NCBI GenBank assembly: GCA_037441775.1
Contig: JBBIRO010000012.1
Coordinates: 1-64,000, forward strand
Length of the DNA stretch: 64,000 bases
Source: CAMTWB01 sp037441775
Lineage (GTDB): Bacteria; Desulfobacterota; Syntrophia; Syntrophales; CAMTWB01
Reading direction: 5' to 3'
Shown here piece after piece: positions 16,075-25,538 of the stretch. Each line of letters opens with the position of its first letter. Position 1 is the first letter of the stretch. The translations under genes were made by a program, and so were the position numbers. A model generated the notes under the pieces. That model did no database searches and was not told where the DNA came from. It saw only the letters and a program-made list of their open reading frames with translations.

Positions 16075-16641
16075 ATGCCGGATAATATACATATCGCCCT
16101 GCTCAATTATCCGGCCTACAATAAAAGAGGTGACGTGGTGGCCACGGCTGTTGCAAACATGGATATCCATGATATAGCCAGAACCGCCCGGACGTATGAG
16201 ATACGCAAGTATTATATCGTTACCCCAATTGAAGCACAGCGGATGTTTGTGGAAAGAATTTTGGCCCACTGGAGGCCCGGCGGAGTCGCGGACGACTATA
16301 ATCCCGATCGCGCCGAGGCGTTAAAGACCGTAGTGGTCAAAGAAACGCTCGACCAGGTGATCGACGATATTAGTATTTGCAGGGGCAAAAAAGTTAAGAT
16401 CGTTGCCACTGGCGCCAATCAGATGGGCAATATTATTTCGTTTGGCGATATGTCCAGGTTAATAGGTGAATTAGGGGAGGATTACCTAGTGCTTTTTGGC
16501 ACCGGCTGGGGGATGACGAAGGAGGTTATCGCCGCCGCCGATTATCGACTGGAACCCATCAGCGGAGCGGGGAGGTATAATCATCTCTCGGTCCGCTCTG
16601 CCTCGGCGATAATCTTGGACCGGTTATGCCACGGCCGTTGA
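16075..16641 (+). CDS. SPOUT-class RNA methyltransferase (COG4752 type)
   Basis: A 188-residue protein recognised by pattern as the uncharacterised RNA methyltransferase family that sits after trmD in many deltaproteobacteria and some thermophiles. It begins IHIALLNYPAYNKRGDVVAT, followed by NMDIHDIARTARTYEI, and has knot-like LVLFGTGWGMTKEV and LEPISGAGRYNHLSVRSASA near the C-terminus, which resembles the SAM-binding knot of TrmH-type enzymes. Target base is unknown. ATG 16075 follows AGGTGAG; a GTG 4 codons earlier is possible. Its place between trmD and rplS points to a tRNA or rRNA substrate. Confidence 0.82.
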   Translation: MPDNIHIALLNYPAYNKRGDVVATAVANMDIHDIARTARTYEIRKYYIVTPIEAQRMFVERILAHWRPGGVADDYNPDRAEALKTVVVKETLDQVIDDISICRGKKVKIVATGANQMGNIISFGDMSRLIGELGEDYLVLFGTGWGMTKEVIAAADYRLEPISGAGRYNHLSVRSASAIILDRLCHGR

Positions 16642-16662
16642 CCGGGCAGCCAAAGTGCCTTT

Positions 16663-16736
16663 ATAGTCCCGCCCGGCAGGACTGCTGCGATGTCGCCAGG
16701 TGCCAACGCACTGACGGGCAAAAGACCCGCGACTAC
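16663..16736 (-). repeat. Dispersed hairpin repeat, family 1, copy B
   Basis: A diverged copy upstream of rplS. The minus strand reads GTAGTCGCGGGTCTTTTGCCCGTC, then GTTGGCA, and ends GGGCGGGACTAT, matching the order of blocks in copies A, C, D and E. It takes up part of the 239-base gap between the SPOUT gene and rplS. Confidence 0.55.
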
Positions 16737-16880
16737 ACCAAAGGCCTCAGGTAACAAGTGATTTGCGCGCCTTGCCTGCGAACTTTTTAGGGCGCCGTCC
16801 GAAAACTGTAATTTTACGGATTTTTTAGAGCTTCGTCAATATTTGATATTGTTAACAACATAAAGGAGTGAGTTTTTGCT

Positions 16881-17228
16881 ATGAATGTCATTGAGATGCT
16901 GGAAAAGGAACAGATGAGGGGTGATATCCCCGCTTTTAGAACTGGTGACACGCTGAAGGTTTTCGTACGGATTGTTGAGGGTCAGAAGCATCGGATTCAG
17001 GCCTTTGAGGGCGTGGTAATCCGCAAGAAAAGAGGGGACTGCCGGTCGAGTTTTACGGTGCGCAAGGTTTCCTATGGCATCGGCGTGGAAAGGACTTTTC
17101 CGCTTAACTCTCCGGCAATTGATAGAATTGAAGTGGTATCGCGTGGGCTGGTGCGCAGATCTCGGCTTTACTATCTTCGAGACTTGGCTGGGAAAAAGGC
17201 TCGTTTAAAACAGAAGGCCTACGTTTAG
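16881..17228 (+). CDS. rplS: 50S ribosomal protein L19
   Basis: A 115-residue protein at the interface of the ribosomal subunits. It begins MNVIEMLEKEQMRGDIPAFR and contains the family signature IEVVSRGLVRRSRLYYLRDL (about 85-104) and GVGVERTFPL-type text IGVERTFPLNSP. AAGGAGTGAG lies upstream of the ATG. Full length. Confidence 0.97.
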   Translation: MNVIEMLEKEQMRGDIPAFRTGDTLKVFVRIVEGQKHRIQAFEGVVIRKKRGDCRSSFTVRKVSYGIGVERTFPLNSPAIDRIEVVSRGLVRRSRLYYLRDLAGKKARLKQKAYV

Positions 17229-17337
17229 AGCTTCCAGGGCGGGTAAGCGAAAATAGAGATTGACAGGCCAGCCAGCTACCTCGACTTTCGGTCGCAATGC
17301 TCGTCATCATGATACCGGGTGAAATTCTGGATTTCCC

Positions 17338-17961
17338 ATGAACAGCTTCGAAACCATGGCTGCGGAGCGGGGTTTTAGGAATATTGCCGGAGTGGACGAG
17401 GTGGGCAGGGGGCCTCTGGCCGGTCCACTGGTCGCCGCGGCGGTAATTTTTCCCCGGGGTTACGATCACCCGCAAATCAACGACTCGAAGAAACTATCCG
17501 CAGTTAAAAGGAAAAGGCTCCACAGTGTAATTTTACAGGACGCTATTGCGGTCGGTTTCGGGGTGGTGGAGCCTAGACTTATTGACGAAATAAATATCCA
17601 CCAGGCTACTATCCTGGCCATGAAGGAGGCCGTCACTTCCCTGACGTTACAGCCGGACTATCTGCTCATCGACGGCCTTCATCGACTGGACCTCCCCATT
17701 TATCAGCGGACCGTCGTCCGCGGGGACAGCCTCAGCATATCCATTGCGGCCGCTTCAATAATCGCCAAGGTTTCCCGCGACCTAATTATGGAGACCTATC
17801 ATTGTCAGCATCCCCAGTATAATTTTGCCAAAAATAAGGGCTACGGAACCAGAGAACACCAAGAGGCCATCAGAAATTACGGCCAGTGCGAAATTCATCG
17901 GCGCTCCTTTATACTGAGATCAAACGATTATTGTGGATCGCTGGAACTCTTTGAGCCATGA
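17338..17961 (+). CDS. rnhB: Ribonuclease HII
   Basis: Removes ribonucleotides embedded in DNA and RNA primers. 207 residues with the catalytic GVDEVGRGPLAGPLVAAAV (Asp/Glu at about 19-20), the NDSKKLS motif (about 48) and LLIDGL, where most homologues have the third catalytic Asp (about 106). SISIAAASIIAKVSRD is the conserved C-terminal helix. Its stop overlaps the start of yraN by 4 bases (ATGA). Confidence 0.95.
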   Translation: MNSFETMAAERGFRNIAGVDEVGRGPLAGPLVAAAVIFPRGYDHPQINDSKKLSAVKRKRLHSVILQDAIAVGFGVVEPRLIDEINIHQATILAMKEAVTSLTLQPDYLLIDGLHRLDLPIYQRTVVRGDSLSISIAAASIIAKVSRDLIMETYHCQHPQYNFAKNKGYGTREHQEAIRNYGQCEIHRRSFILRSNDYCGSLELFEP

Positions 17962-18329
17962 AGGATCAAGGCAGGTTGTTAAAAGGGAAGGAAGGCGAGG
18001 ATCTGGCGGTAAAATACCTCAAGCGAGCTGGCTTTCGGATTGTGGAGCGGAATTTCCGTTGTCGTCAAGGCGAAATTGATATCATTGCTAAGGATGGAAA
18101 TACTCTTGTATTTTTGGAGGTCAAAACCAGGACTTCCGCAAGTTACGGTAACCCCGAGGCGGCGGTTGACCACGCCAAGCAGAAAAAGATATCGCTGGTG
18201 TCGCTCCAGTACCTGCAGTCCAAAAATATCGTGGACTTCCCCGTCCGCTACGATGTAGTAGCGGTGGAGATGTCATCAGCCGGCCATCATATCCAACTGA
18301 TAAAGGATGCCTTTGACCTCATCTGGTAA
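17958..18329 (+). CDS. UPF0102 protein YraN
   Basis: A 123-residue small protein of the YraN family with a restriction-nuclease-like fold. GKEGEDLAVKYLKRAGFRI and the nuclease-like residues EIDIIAKDGNTLVFLEVKTR (E, D, E-V-K) are present. Function is not established; the usual pairing with rnhB, seen here as a 4-base overlap, suggests a role in nucleic acid processing. Confidence 0.9.
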   Translation: MKDQGRLLKGKEGEDLAVKYLKRAGFRIVERNFRCRQGEIDIIAKDGNTLVFLEVKTRTSASYGNPEAAVDHAKQKKISLVSLQYLQSKNIVDFPVRYDVVAVEMSSAGHHIQLIKDAFDLIW

Positions 18330-18396
18330 TCACGGCAACAACGCCTATTTAGCTTTGCTCACTTCTCAGGAACTCGTTTTGTAACCCACCCTAATT

Positions 18397-19776
18397 TTAC
18401 GGCGCCGTGATGGGAACATCTAGTGGTTTTATGTAAATATCCATGATTTCCCTGGTGTTCTTCAAATTCAGCTTCAAAAAAAGGAAGGAAAACTGGTTTT
18501 CCAGCTCTCGCCCCAAACCATTAAGGTTTTCAGAAGGAAGCTGCCAGAGTTCCTTTTTAAAAGCTCCAAAACCCTTCTTCCTTGTTTTATAATAGAATTG
18601 CTCGTCCGTATCACCCTCGCTTCGTTCCGCCGGAAATTGTTTTTTTAAATACTCATAGATTTCACTTTTTAGTGCGGCGGGGAGATGAGGACTGTCGTAG
18701 ATGATATTTTGGAACCCTGTCGCCAGATGAACCTCGGCGGTCTTTACCGCGGGAAAGCGATCAAAGGCCTCGTCAGGTAGAGTAGACGCGCCATGCTGAA
18801 CCGCACCTGCCAGGCCATATTCGGCAATGGCCACTTCGGATAAGAGCCTCAGGGTGTCAAAATCAAGCTTCACTTTAGCCACCCTGCCGTCGGGCAGGGG
18901 AACGCCGCCATGACTGGTTCCGGTCTGAACGCTTATCTTGCTGATTCCCTTAAGTGACTCACCGGCTTTTTTCAGTTCCGCCCGGTAGCCTTCCATGAAT
19001 GCCCGGAGTTCTTCTACGGTGGAATTTTTTCCTCCCACCTCGCCAATTTCTCCGCCTACCGAAATGGTAATGCCTTGAGGCTCCAGGTCACGAATCATGG
19101 TTGTTAACTCTGCCGCCAGAAAATAATTTAGATACTGCTGCCGGGCAATGGTGGGTTGGGAAAGGTCAACCAGAGTAGATGTATCTATGTCAATGTTGTA
19201 AAAACCAGCCTCTATGGCTTCCCAGATCAGGTCTTTTACCGCCTTCAGTTCCTTGTCCTTGTCTTTGACATATCTGCCGGCGTTTACTTGAAAATGATCT
19301 CCCTGCAGAAACAAAGGACCCCGGTAACCAACCTTGATTGCCGCTGCGGTTACCGCGACTGTATATTCAATGGGGCGCTGCCTGGTATAGTCGATTTCGG
19401 AGCGGGCAATCTCAAATATTACCGGGCCCACGTTATCTTTGACGGCCTCCCGTAGAATTGCCTGAGCGGTATGGTAAGTAAGCGCGCGAATGTTTATTGC
19501 CGGAACGGTAAAACCGGACAGGGCGCCGCTTCCCATCGCTTCGTAGAGCCCCTGTATCGAGGATGAATAGATTCCCAGAGCGGCGGCGGCCCGGCGGATG
19601 ACCCACCGTGCCAAGCTCTTAGCCTCCTCGTCAGGGCTGAACACAGCCGTGTAAATCAGCTTGTCAATCAGTTCGCGGCGTAGTTTTTCTTCGTTCAGCA
19701 CCTTAACATCATCGCCCGCAACACCCAGAATTCCTTCCCAGCTCATTTTAATTTCTTTGCTGCTTTGATAAATCAT
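18397..19776 (-). CDS. Long class II fructose-bisphosphate aldolase-like protein
   Basis: Predicted to join DHAP and glyceraldehyde-3-phosphate (or a related substrate) using zinc. The 459-residue protein is about 100 residues longer than common class II aldolases. Core signals are FTVPAINIRALTYHTAQAIL near residue 93, LQGDHFQVN (catalytic and zinc-binding area, about 156), SVGGEIGEVGG (about 239), SVQTGTSHGGVPLPDG (about 287) and AVQHGASTLP. The N-terminal 85 residues and C-terminal 110 are extra. It lies 67 bases after fbp on the same strand, which supports gluconeogenesis. Two starts are possible, 19776 and 19746. A tagatose-bisphosphate or other aldol role is not excluded. Confidence 0.8.
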   Translation of the reverse strand: MIYQSSKEIKMSWEGILGVAGDDVKVLNEEKLRRELIDKLIYTAVFSPDEEAKSLARWVIRRAAAALGIYSSSIQGLYEAMGSGALSGFTVPAINIRALTYHTAQAILREAVKDNVGPVIFEIARSEIDYTRQRPIEYTVAVTAAAIKVGYRGPLFLQGDHFQVNAGRYVKDKDKELKAVKDLIWEAIEAGFYNIDIDTSTLVDLSQPTIARQQYLNYFLAAELTTMIRDLEPQGITISVGGEIGEVGGKNSTVEELRAFMEGYRAELKKAGESLKGISKISVQTGTSHGGVPLPDGRVAKVKLDFDTLRLLSEVAIAEYGLAGAVQHGASTLPDEAFDRFPAVKTAEVHLATGFQNIIYDSPHLPAALKSEIYEYLKKQFPAERSEGDTDEQFYYKTRKKGFGAFKKELWQLPSENLNGLGRELENQFSFLFLKLNLKNTREIMDIYIKPLDVPITAP

Positions 19777-19843
19777 GGCTGATCAAACTCCCTTCGGTGA
19801 TAAAGTAAATAAATGGAAGTTGTCGGCGCCCACGCCTTCCGGT

Positions 19844-20785
19844 TTATTTGCCCAAGAGGAAATCGCTTGCCTTTGTTATCTCCTGGGCGCTGCCGATGTA
19901 GATGGGCGAGCGTTGATCGAGGGCTTGAACCTCGATATCAAGGATATTGTCAATGCCGTTTGTTGCCATACCACCGGCTTGATTTACCAAAAAGGCCATG
20001 GGCTGTAGTTCGAATAGGAGCCTTAGTTTGCCCCGGGGACTCTTTTTCAGGGCCGGATAGGTAAATACCCCACCTTTCTTGATTATTATCTGGTTGATAT
20101 CCGGGACAAAACCGCCGCTGTAACGGAGTTTGTAGCCTGAAGCTTCCAGATATTCCACATATTTGAGGTGCTCGGGGGTCCATTCGCTTCTCACACCGCC
20201 GGGGCTGTAGATGTCTCCCCGGTCCCGGAAGGTGATATTTTCCTGCGAAAGCACGTATTCACCCTCACGGTTTAGGACAAATTCATGGGTTCCCTTCCCG
20301 GCGGAGTAAACCATTGTGATCAGTGGGCCATATGTAATGTAAAGGGCGCCTACCATGGAGCGGGCACCGGTAGAGAAGACTGATTCCCGGTGAATCCCGA
20401 TTATGGTCCCAATGGCCAGATTGGTATCCACCAGGGAAGAGCCGTCCAACGGGTCGGCGGTAACTATGTACTTGCCGTAACCCTCCCGCAGGGTAATAAC
20501 ATCATCCTGCTCTTCTGATGCGTACTGCTTGACGAAGCCGGAAAAATGGAGGTGATTTCTGAGGATCTCATCAGCGCTGCGGTCCAGCGAAAGCTGGTCT
20601 TCATCGTAGATGTTCTTGATGCCCGCGAGTTTTCTGTTGGACTCACGGATTTTGGCGGAAATATATTTCGCAATCACGCCTATCTGCCAAATGAGGCGTC
20701 TTAGCTCCTCTTCCACTCCGGCAATCCACATATGCCTTCGTAAATCGGGAATAACCTTGGTGTAGTCGTTGATGCCATCCCCCAT
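19844..20785 (-). CDS. fbp: Fructose-1,6-bisphosphatase class I
   Basis: Hydrolyses fructose-1,6-bisphosphate, the committed step of gluconeogenesis. The 313-residue protein (from MGDGIND) has the metal site in VTADPLDGSSLVDTNLAIGT, the signature RGKLRLLFELQPMAFLVNQ near the C-terminus and GGFVPDINQIIIKKGG. Start 20785 follows AAGGGG; an upstream ATG at 20863 would add 26 residues not typical of the family. With the downstream aldolase it forms a two-gene gluconeogenic operon. Confidence 0.93.
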   Translation of the reverse strand: MGDGINDYTKVIPDLRRHMWIAGVEEELRRLIWQIGVIAKYISAKIRESNRKLAGIKNIYDEDQLSLDRSADEILRNHLHFSGFVKQYASEEQDDVITLREGYGKYIVTADPLDGSSLVDTNLAIGTIIGIHRESVFSTGARSMVGALYITYGPLITMVYSAGKGTHEFVLNREGEYVLSQENITFRDRGDIYSPGGVRSEWTPEHLKYVEYLEASGYKLRYSGGFVPDINQIIIKKGGVFTYPALKKSPRGKLRLLFELQPMAFLVNQAGGMATNGIDNILDIEVQALDQRSPIYIGSAQEITKASDFLLGK

Positions 20786-21024
20786 AATCGACCCCTTCCT
20801 GTCTAGCTGCAGAAAATATCGCGGTGACCGGTCCTGCTGTCCGTCTACATCATTGCTTAACATTTATCATGAGAGAGCGTAAAATATCAATACCTTCTTC
20901 CCGATCTCCCCCCTATCTTTTTTGCTTACCCTATTTTCTTGACTTTCATTGTTGCGGGAAATAGTTTGCCGTGGTAATTTAAGCGCACAGCAAATTCCGG
21001 ACAAAACTAAGGAGGAGAGGCCAG

Positions 21025-21762
21025 ATGACGCCAGATGTTTACAGAAATCCCATATTCATCAATTCGGTAGTTCATAAATCGGTTAGAGTGGCTCCGGTTA
21101 CCCATTACCAATTTGCCGCTAAACTCAATTCTGTATTAACCGTTGGTCAGGAGTTTCTAGAGGCCGCGAAGTTTTTCCCGGTGGTTTTCAGCAGAAATGA
21201 AAGTAGGCAAATGGTTCCGGTATCAATTTTAGGCCTGAAAACGGGAGAAAATCTCTTTATCGATGAGGCGGGCAGGTGGCGAGACGGCGCCTATGTCCCT
21301 GCTTTCTTTCGGCGTTATCCCTTCATTCTGGCCAGCAATGTCGGCCCGGATTCTTCATTCGCCGTTTGCGTTGATTCCAGTTACAAGGGTTTCGGCGATA
21401 AGAAAGGGATGTTGCTTTTTGATCGTGACGGCAACCAGACGGCAGAGTTCAAGAAGGTGATCGAATTTTTACAAAACTATCAATTACAGTTTGAAAAGAC
21501 CAAGGCATTTATATCCCTGTTAGAGGAATACGGCCTTTTTAAGGAAGTGACGGCGAATATTACCATGCCCACCGGTGCCAAGATCGGCTTTACGGGACTT
21601 TTGATGGTTGATGAAGAGGCCCTGCTGGGGTTGGCTGATGATCGGGTGCTGAATCTTTTCCGAGAAGGCTATTTGACGTGGATTTATGCCCATTTATATT
21701 CCTTGTCCAATTTCCGTTCACTAATGGCGCTTACGGACAAGCAGGAAGAGGCCAGGAAATAG
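21025..21762 (+). CDS. SapC-like protein
   Basis: A 245-residue protein resembling the SapC family (S-layer-operon protein of Campylobacter). It contains AKFFPVVFSRNESRQMVPVSILGLKTGENLF-type text (for example AAKFFPVVF and VSILGLKTGENLF), RYPFILA and LYSLSNFRSLMAL at the C-terminus, all usual for this family. No signal peptide or membrane segment is visible, so it is likely cytosolic. Biochemical role is not known. AAGGAGGAGAGG lies before the ATG. It converges on a methyltransferase gene whose family is often seen in the same genomes. Confidence 0.78.
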   Translation: MTPDVYRNPIFINSVVHKSVRVAPVTHYQFAAKLNSVLTVGQEFLEAAKFFPVVFSRNESRQMVPVSILGLKTGENLFIDEAGRWRDGAYVPAFFRRYPFILASNVGPDSSFAVCVDSSYKGFGDKKGMLLFDRDGNQTAEFKKVIEFLQNYQLQFEKTKAFISLLEEYGLFKEVTANITMPTGAKIGFTGLLMVDEEALLGLADDRVLNLFREGYLTWIYAHLYSLSNFRSLMALTDKQEEARK

Positions 21763-21817
21763 GCTTCACGGCATTCTTATCTCAAGATATGTCACGCCGC
21801 TTAATTGAGTGCTTGGT

Positions 21818-23395
21818 TCAACCAACCAGCAGCGCCGATGCGGCCATTTTTCCAAGTGTCGCCTCCAGGGCCTGGTGGAGGGAATTATCGATTACGATTC
21901 GGTCGGTGACCGGTTTTCCGTCCTGATTTATCGTAAGGATACCCCTTTTGACAAGCTGCCTAAGGTGCTCCAGCAAGGCTGCCCGGTCCCTGGTGCCATC
22001 CAGCAAACCCAATAAATGCTGTCCTACCACATCAAGCGCCGTCAATTCGTGACGAATGTTCACCGTTTGATTGTGCCCCTTCCCCAGGTAGGCCGAAAGG
22101 CTGTCAGCCTTGGGCTTGTCACTTACAGTGAGGACAATATCCGGCTGCCAGGTATGAAACCCGACCACCCGGGCGCTGTAGCATTGCAACAGATCAAAAG
22201 CAAGAATCAGCCTCGTCTGTTCCCGGTGATACTCATTGACTCCCAGTTGCTGGTGTGCCTGCTCCAGCAGTTCGTCCATACCGACACAAGCGGGCCAGGA
22301 TTTTCTCAAAACTGTAAGGGCGGCCTTGGTCAATGGCCGGTTTGTTTCTACTGAGGCTCCGGTAGGGACGCAAAAACTGACTTTGGCCGCAGATGAAAGA
22401 TCAATGGGAGTTGCAGTGGCCTGAGCCGCCGAAGCAACCAGGAACCCGCTGACACTTTCTGGCCCCAGGGCGCGTTTGAGAGGGACATCTTTATGGCAAA
22501 GGAGGGTCTGACGGAAGAATCGATTCCGGAGAAAGTCCATGTACTGTTCCTTGTTGATGATATTCGGACTGATCCGATTAAGAGTATCCGCCACTTCCTT
22601 TTGAAAGCCGCCGGCCAGCATTGTCCCAAATTCAGACTCCCCCAGGTATTGCAGGCCATGCGCCGCCGCCCGCTCGGCAAACTCGTGGAAATAAAGAGGA
22701 ACATTTACCTCTTCCAGGTGCTCGTGAAACAGATAGTAATCTCTGCTTTTTTTGATCAATTCCAGTTCGCTTTTAAGAAACATGCCGTAGGGGTTATTTT
22801 CCGTGGGGATGGAGTTGGCAAGAAATTCGATGAGCGCCCGGGCCTGCTGAATTTTTTGGGTAATATTGGAAAACTGCTCACTGTGATATAGCATCATCCG
22901 ACGGATCATCTCTCTCATGTGCCAGCCGGGGTATGTGTTGTAGCTGATATAGGCAATGCCCATAGGTGCAAGGTTCTCGGCGGCGATACGCATAATCTTC
23001 TCTTGGACATTAGCCGGCACCCAGGAATAGACGCCGTGGCAGATTATATAATCAAATAATCCCCAGGTTTGATCGACGTCAAGAATGGAGGCGTGGTGCA
23101 GACGGATGTTGTTAAGAGCAAGATCACCAATGGTCTTGCGGCCCGTCTCTACTTGCCTAAGCGAGAGGTCAACACCGACAAAATCGCTGTCCGGAAGCTG
23201 GAAGGCCATGGGAATGATATTGCCGCCGCCGGCACAACCAAGCTCCAGTACCCGGCATTTTACTACCGGCGCGGGCTTCATCCCGAAAATCGTCCCCACT
23301 GTGGCAAGCCTGTCCGGGTGGCTCTGCGGAAAGGGATGGCTTTCGTAGGGAACTTCATCATAGCTCGATGTGATTATTGCGGTGTTTTTATCCAC
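21818..23395 (-). CDS. Class I methyltransferase with methyltransferase regulatory domain
   Basis: A 525-residue protein. Residues about 40-190 form a SAM-dependent methyltransferase (VLELGCAGGGNIIPMAFQLP is motif I; FVGVDLSLRQ is motif II). Next comes a region (about 215-300) with features of the methyltransferase regulatory domain family (YLFHEHLEEVNVPLYFHEF), and a C-terminal part (about 300-525) of winged-helix character (PLTKAALTVLRKSWPA; LRQLVKRGILTI). Proteins of this build are annotated as lysine or protein methyltransferases; the substrate here is unknown. It faces the DUF1846 gene across a 591-base gap. Confidence 0.82.
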   Translation of the reverse strand: MDKNTAIITSSYDEVPYESHPFPQSHPDRLATVGTIFGMKPAPVVKCRVLELGCAGGGNIIPMAFQLPDSDFVGVDLSLRQVETGRKTIGDLALNNIRLHHASILDVDQTWGLFDYIICHGVYSWVPANVQEKIMRIAAENLAPMGIAYISYNTYPGWHMREMIRRMMLYHSEQFSNITQKIQQARALIEFLANSIPTENNPYGMFLKSELELIKKSRDYYLFHEHLEEVNVPLYFHEFAERAAAHGLQYLGESEFGTMLAGGFQKEVADTLNRISPNIINKEQYMDFLRNRFFRQTLLCHKDVPLKRALGPESVSGFLVASAAQATATPIDLSSAAKVSFCVPTGASVETNRPLTKAALTVLRKSWPACVGMDELLEQAHQQLGVNEYHREQTRLILAFDLLQCYSARVVGFHTWQPDIVLTVSDKPKADSLSAYLGKGHNQTVNIRHELTALDVVGQHLLGLLDGTRDRAALLEHLRQLVKRGILTINQDGKPVTDRIVIDNSLHQALEATLGKMAASALLVG

Positions 23396-23550
23396 AGGCA
23401 GCTCCTATTGGGGCATTATTCTTGCGAACAGATGTCTTGTACAATATTTAGCGCAGTACTAGGAAAAGATAGCTATTTTGTCAAGTTAAAAAGGCCGCAT
23501 GGGGACGACGAATTTTCCGGCAGGAACCGGGACTGCCAAAGCATCTTTCG

Positions 23551-23678
23551 GTAGCCGCGAGCCTTGTGCCCTTTGTCCAGCTTGGCAATAGTCAAGACCG
23601 ATTACGCCCGCAAGGGGCGGCGCCTCCTTTTTTACCCCCCCTTATTTTAACCGCCAACATGCAAGACTGAATTCTTAC
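23551..23678 (+). repeat. Dispersed hairpin repeat, family 1, copy C
   Basis: The longest-matching pair with copy D. Shared blocks in order: GTAGCCGC, GCCTTGTGCCC, GTCCA, TTGGCAATA, CGCCCGCAAGGGG, CTCCTTTT/CTACCTTTT, TATTTTAAC, CCGCC, GACTGAAT and TTAC. It lies in the 591-base gap (23396-23986) between the methyltransferase and DUF1846 genes. Confidence 0.7.
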
Positions 23679-23847
23679 CGGGGTAAGGATTAAGTTACAG
23701 GTGGTCCGATAACATGCCTGGCCGGGAAAAAACCTGACTCCCCCGCTCCGTGCGGGATAAGATATGGCGAGATGGCAGCCGTGACATTTTTTTGCCCAAT
23801 TTTCTATCCCCGGTTTCCGCTTTCATTCAAAGCCAAGGCATATTACT

Positions 23848-23876
23848 TTGACATCAGAAATTTCTTGGTCTATATT
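23848..23876 (+). promoter_or_regulatory. Sigma-70 promoter of the DUF1846 gene
   Basis: TTGACA at 23848-23853, a 17-base spacer and TATATT at 23871-23876. Transcription would start near 23883, about 100 bases before the ATG at 23987. Confidence 0.6.
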
Positions 23877-23986
23877 GCCGAAAGGAAACTTCAAAACTGC
23901 ACCCTGATTTAATTAGGCCTAATTCAAGTTCAGGACAAAAATCTAAACGAGCAAAAGTGCTTAGCAGCTGAGGATCGCATTCATTC

Positions 23987-25504
23987 ATGCATGACAAAAT
24001 AGGCTTTGACAATGAAAAGTATATCCGTGAGCAGACCGCAAATATCCTCGAAAGAGTTGAACGGTTTCACAACAAGCTCTACCTCGAATTCGGGGGCAAG
24101 TTGCTTTATGATTATCATGCATCCCGTGTTTTGCCCGGTTACGACCCTAACGTAAAGATGCGGCTGATTCAGGAGTTGAAAGACAAGTCCGACTTTTTGC
24201 TCTGTATCTATGCCGGGGACATTGAAAGAAAGAAAATCCGGGCCGATTTCGGCATCACTTATGATTCCGACGCCCTCAAGCTGATCGATGAACTTCGGAA
24301 CTTAGGCGTCAATGTCCTGGGTGTAGTGATCACCCGTTTTGATCACCAACCGGCGGCGCAACTGTTCAAAAACAGACTGGAAAGGAGAAACGTCAGGGTT
24401 TTCACGCATCGCTTTACTCAAGGGTATCCTACAGATGTGGATGCGATTGTAAGCGATCAGGGATACGGCGCCAACGAATACATAGAAACCGATAAACCTT
24501 TGGTCATTGTGACCGGGCCCGGCCCCGGAAGCGGCAAACTTGCCACCTGTTTATCGCAACTTTATCATGAATACCGGCGTGGCGTTAAAGCCGGCTACGC
24601 CAAGTTTGAAACCTTTCCCGTCTGGAACCTGCCCCTCAAACATCCCCTAAACGTGGCCTACGAAGCGGCCACGGTGGATGTCCGGGATTTCAACCTGATC
24701 GATCCCTTTCACCTGGAAGCCTATAACGAAAAAGCAGTGAATTATAACCGTGATGTTGAGGTGTTCCCAATTGTTAAACGGATTATCGAAAAAATTACCG
24801 GCGGCAATTCCTTCTACAATTCGCCGACGGACATGGGCGTTAACCGGGCAGGATTTGCCATCATCGACAACGATGTTGTCATGAAAGCGGCCAAGCAGGA
24901 GGTGATTCGGCGATATTACCGCTACCGTTGCGAATATGTCTTGGGATTTTCCGACAGGGAAACTGTTCAGAGAATCGAGCTCATTCTCAAGAACCTCAAT
25001 ATCCATCCGGATGATCGTCCTGTTGTCGGACCGGCATTACAGGCTGCCAAAGAGGCGCAGGAACAAAATAAAGGAAACGAGGGGATCTACTGCGGCGCGG
25101 CAATCGAGTTAAAAAACGGCACCATCATCACCGGCAATAACTCCCCGCTGATGCATGCAGCATCAAGCATGATCCTGCGCGCCATTAAATATATTGCCGA
25201 TATACCAGACAAGATTACCTTGCTGCCTCCATATATCACTGACGCCGTAAGAAATATGAAGACGGACATCCTCAACGAAAAATCAGTCAGTCTCGATTTG
25301 GAGGAAACACTCATTGCACTCAGTATCAGTGCGACAACTAATTCGGCGGCGCTACTGGCCATCGAAAAACTAAAAGAACTCAAGGGATGCGAAGTTCATA
25401 TCACCCACATACCTACTCCCGGCGACGAGGCGGGATTGAGGCGCCTGGGTGTCAATCTAACCAGTGAACCCAATTTTTCCAGCAGGAATCTATTTCTGGT
25501 CTAA
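23987..25504 (+). CDS. DUF1846 family protein
   Basis: A 505-residue cytosolic protein of the conserved DUF1846 family, recognised from its N-terminus IGFDNEKYIREQTANILERV, the segments DFLLCIYAGDIERKK and VIVTGPGPGSGKLATCLSQL (about 175-195, a P-loop-like glycine-rich stretch), and the central GVNRAGFAI. Length matches the family (about 490-505). The glycine-rich motif suggests nucleotide or phosphate binding, but no reaction is established. Single-gene unit behind a good sigma-70 promoter. Confidence 0.85.
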   Translation: MHDKIGFDNEKYIREQTANILERVERFHNKLYLEFGGKLLYDYHASRVLPGYDPNVKMRLIQELKDKSDFLLCIYAGDIERKKIRADFGITYDSDALKLIDELRNLGVNVLGVVITRFDHQPAAQLFKNRLERRNVRVFTHRFTQGYPTDVDAIVSDQGYGANEYIETDKPLVIVTGPGPGSGKLATCLSQLYHEYRRGVKAGYAKFETFPVWNLPLKHPLNVAYEAATVDVRDFNLIDPFHLEAYNEKAVNYNRDVEVFPIVKRIIEKITGGNSFYNSPTDMGVNRAGFAIIDNDVVMKAAKQEVIRRYYRYRCEYVLGFSDRETVQRIELILKNLNIHPDDRPVVGPALQAAKEAQEQNKGNEGIYCGAAIELKNGTIITGNNSPLMHAASSMILRAIKYIADIPDKITLLPPYITDAVRNMKTDILNEKSVSLDLEETLIALSISATTNSAALLAIEKLKELKGCEVHITHIPTPGDEAGLRRLGVNLTSEPNFSSRNLFLV

Positions 25505-25538
25505 CAGCAATGGCGCGACGTCAATTATGAGGCGATTC

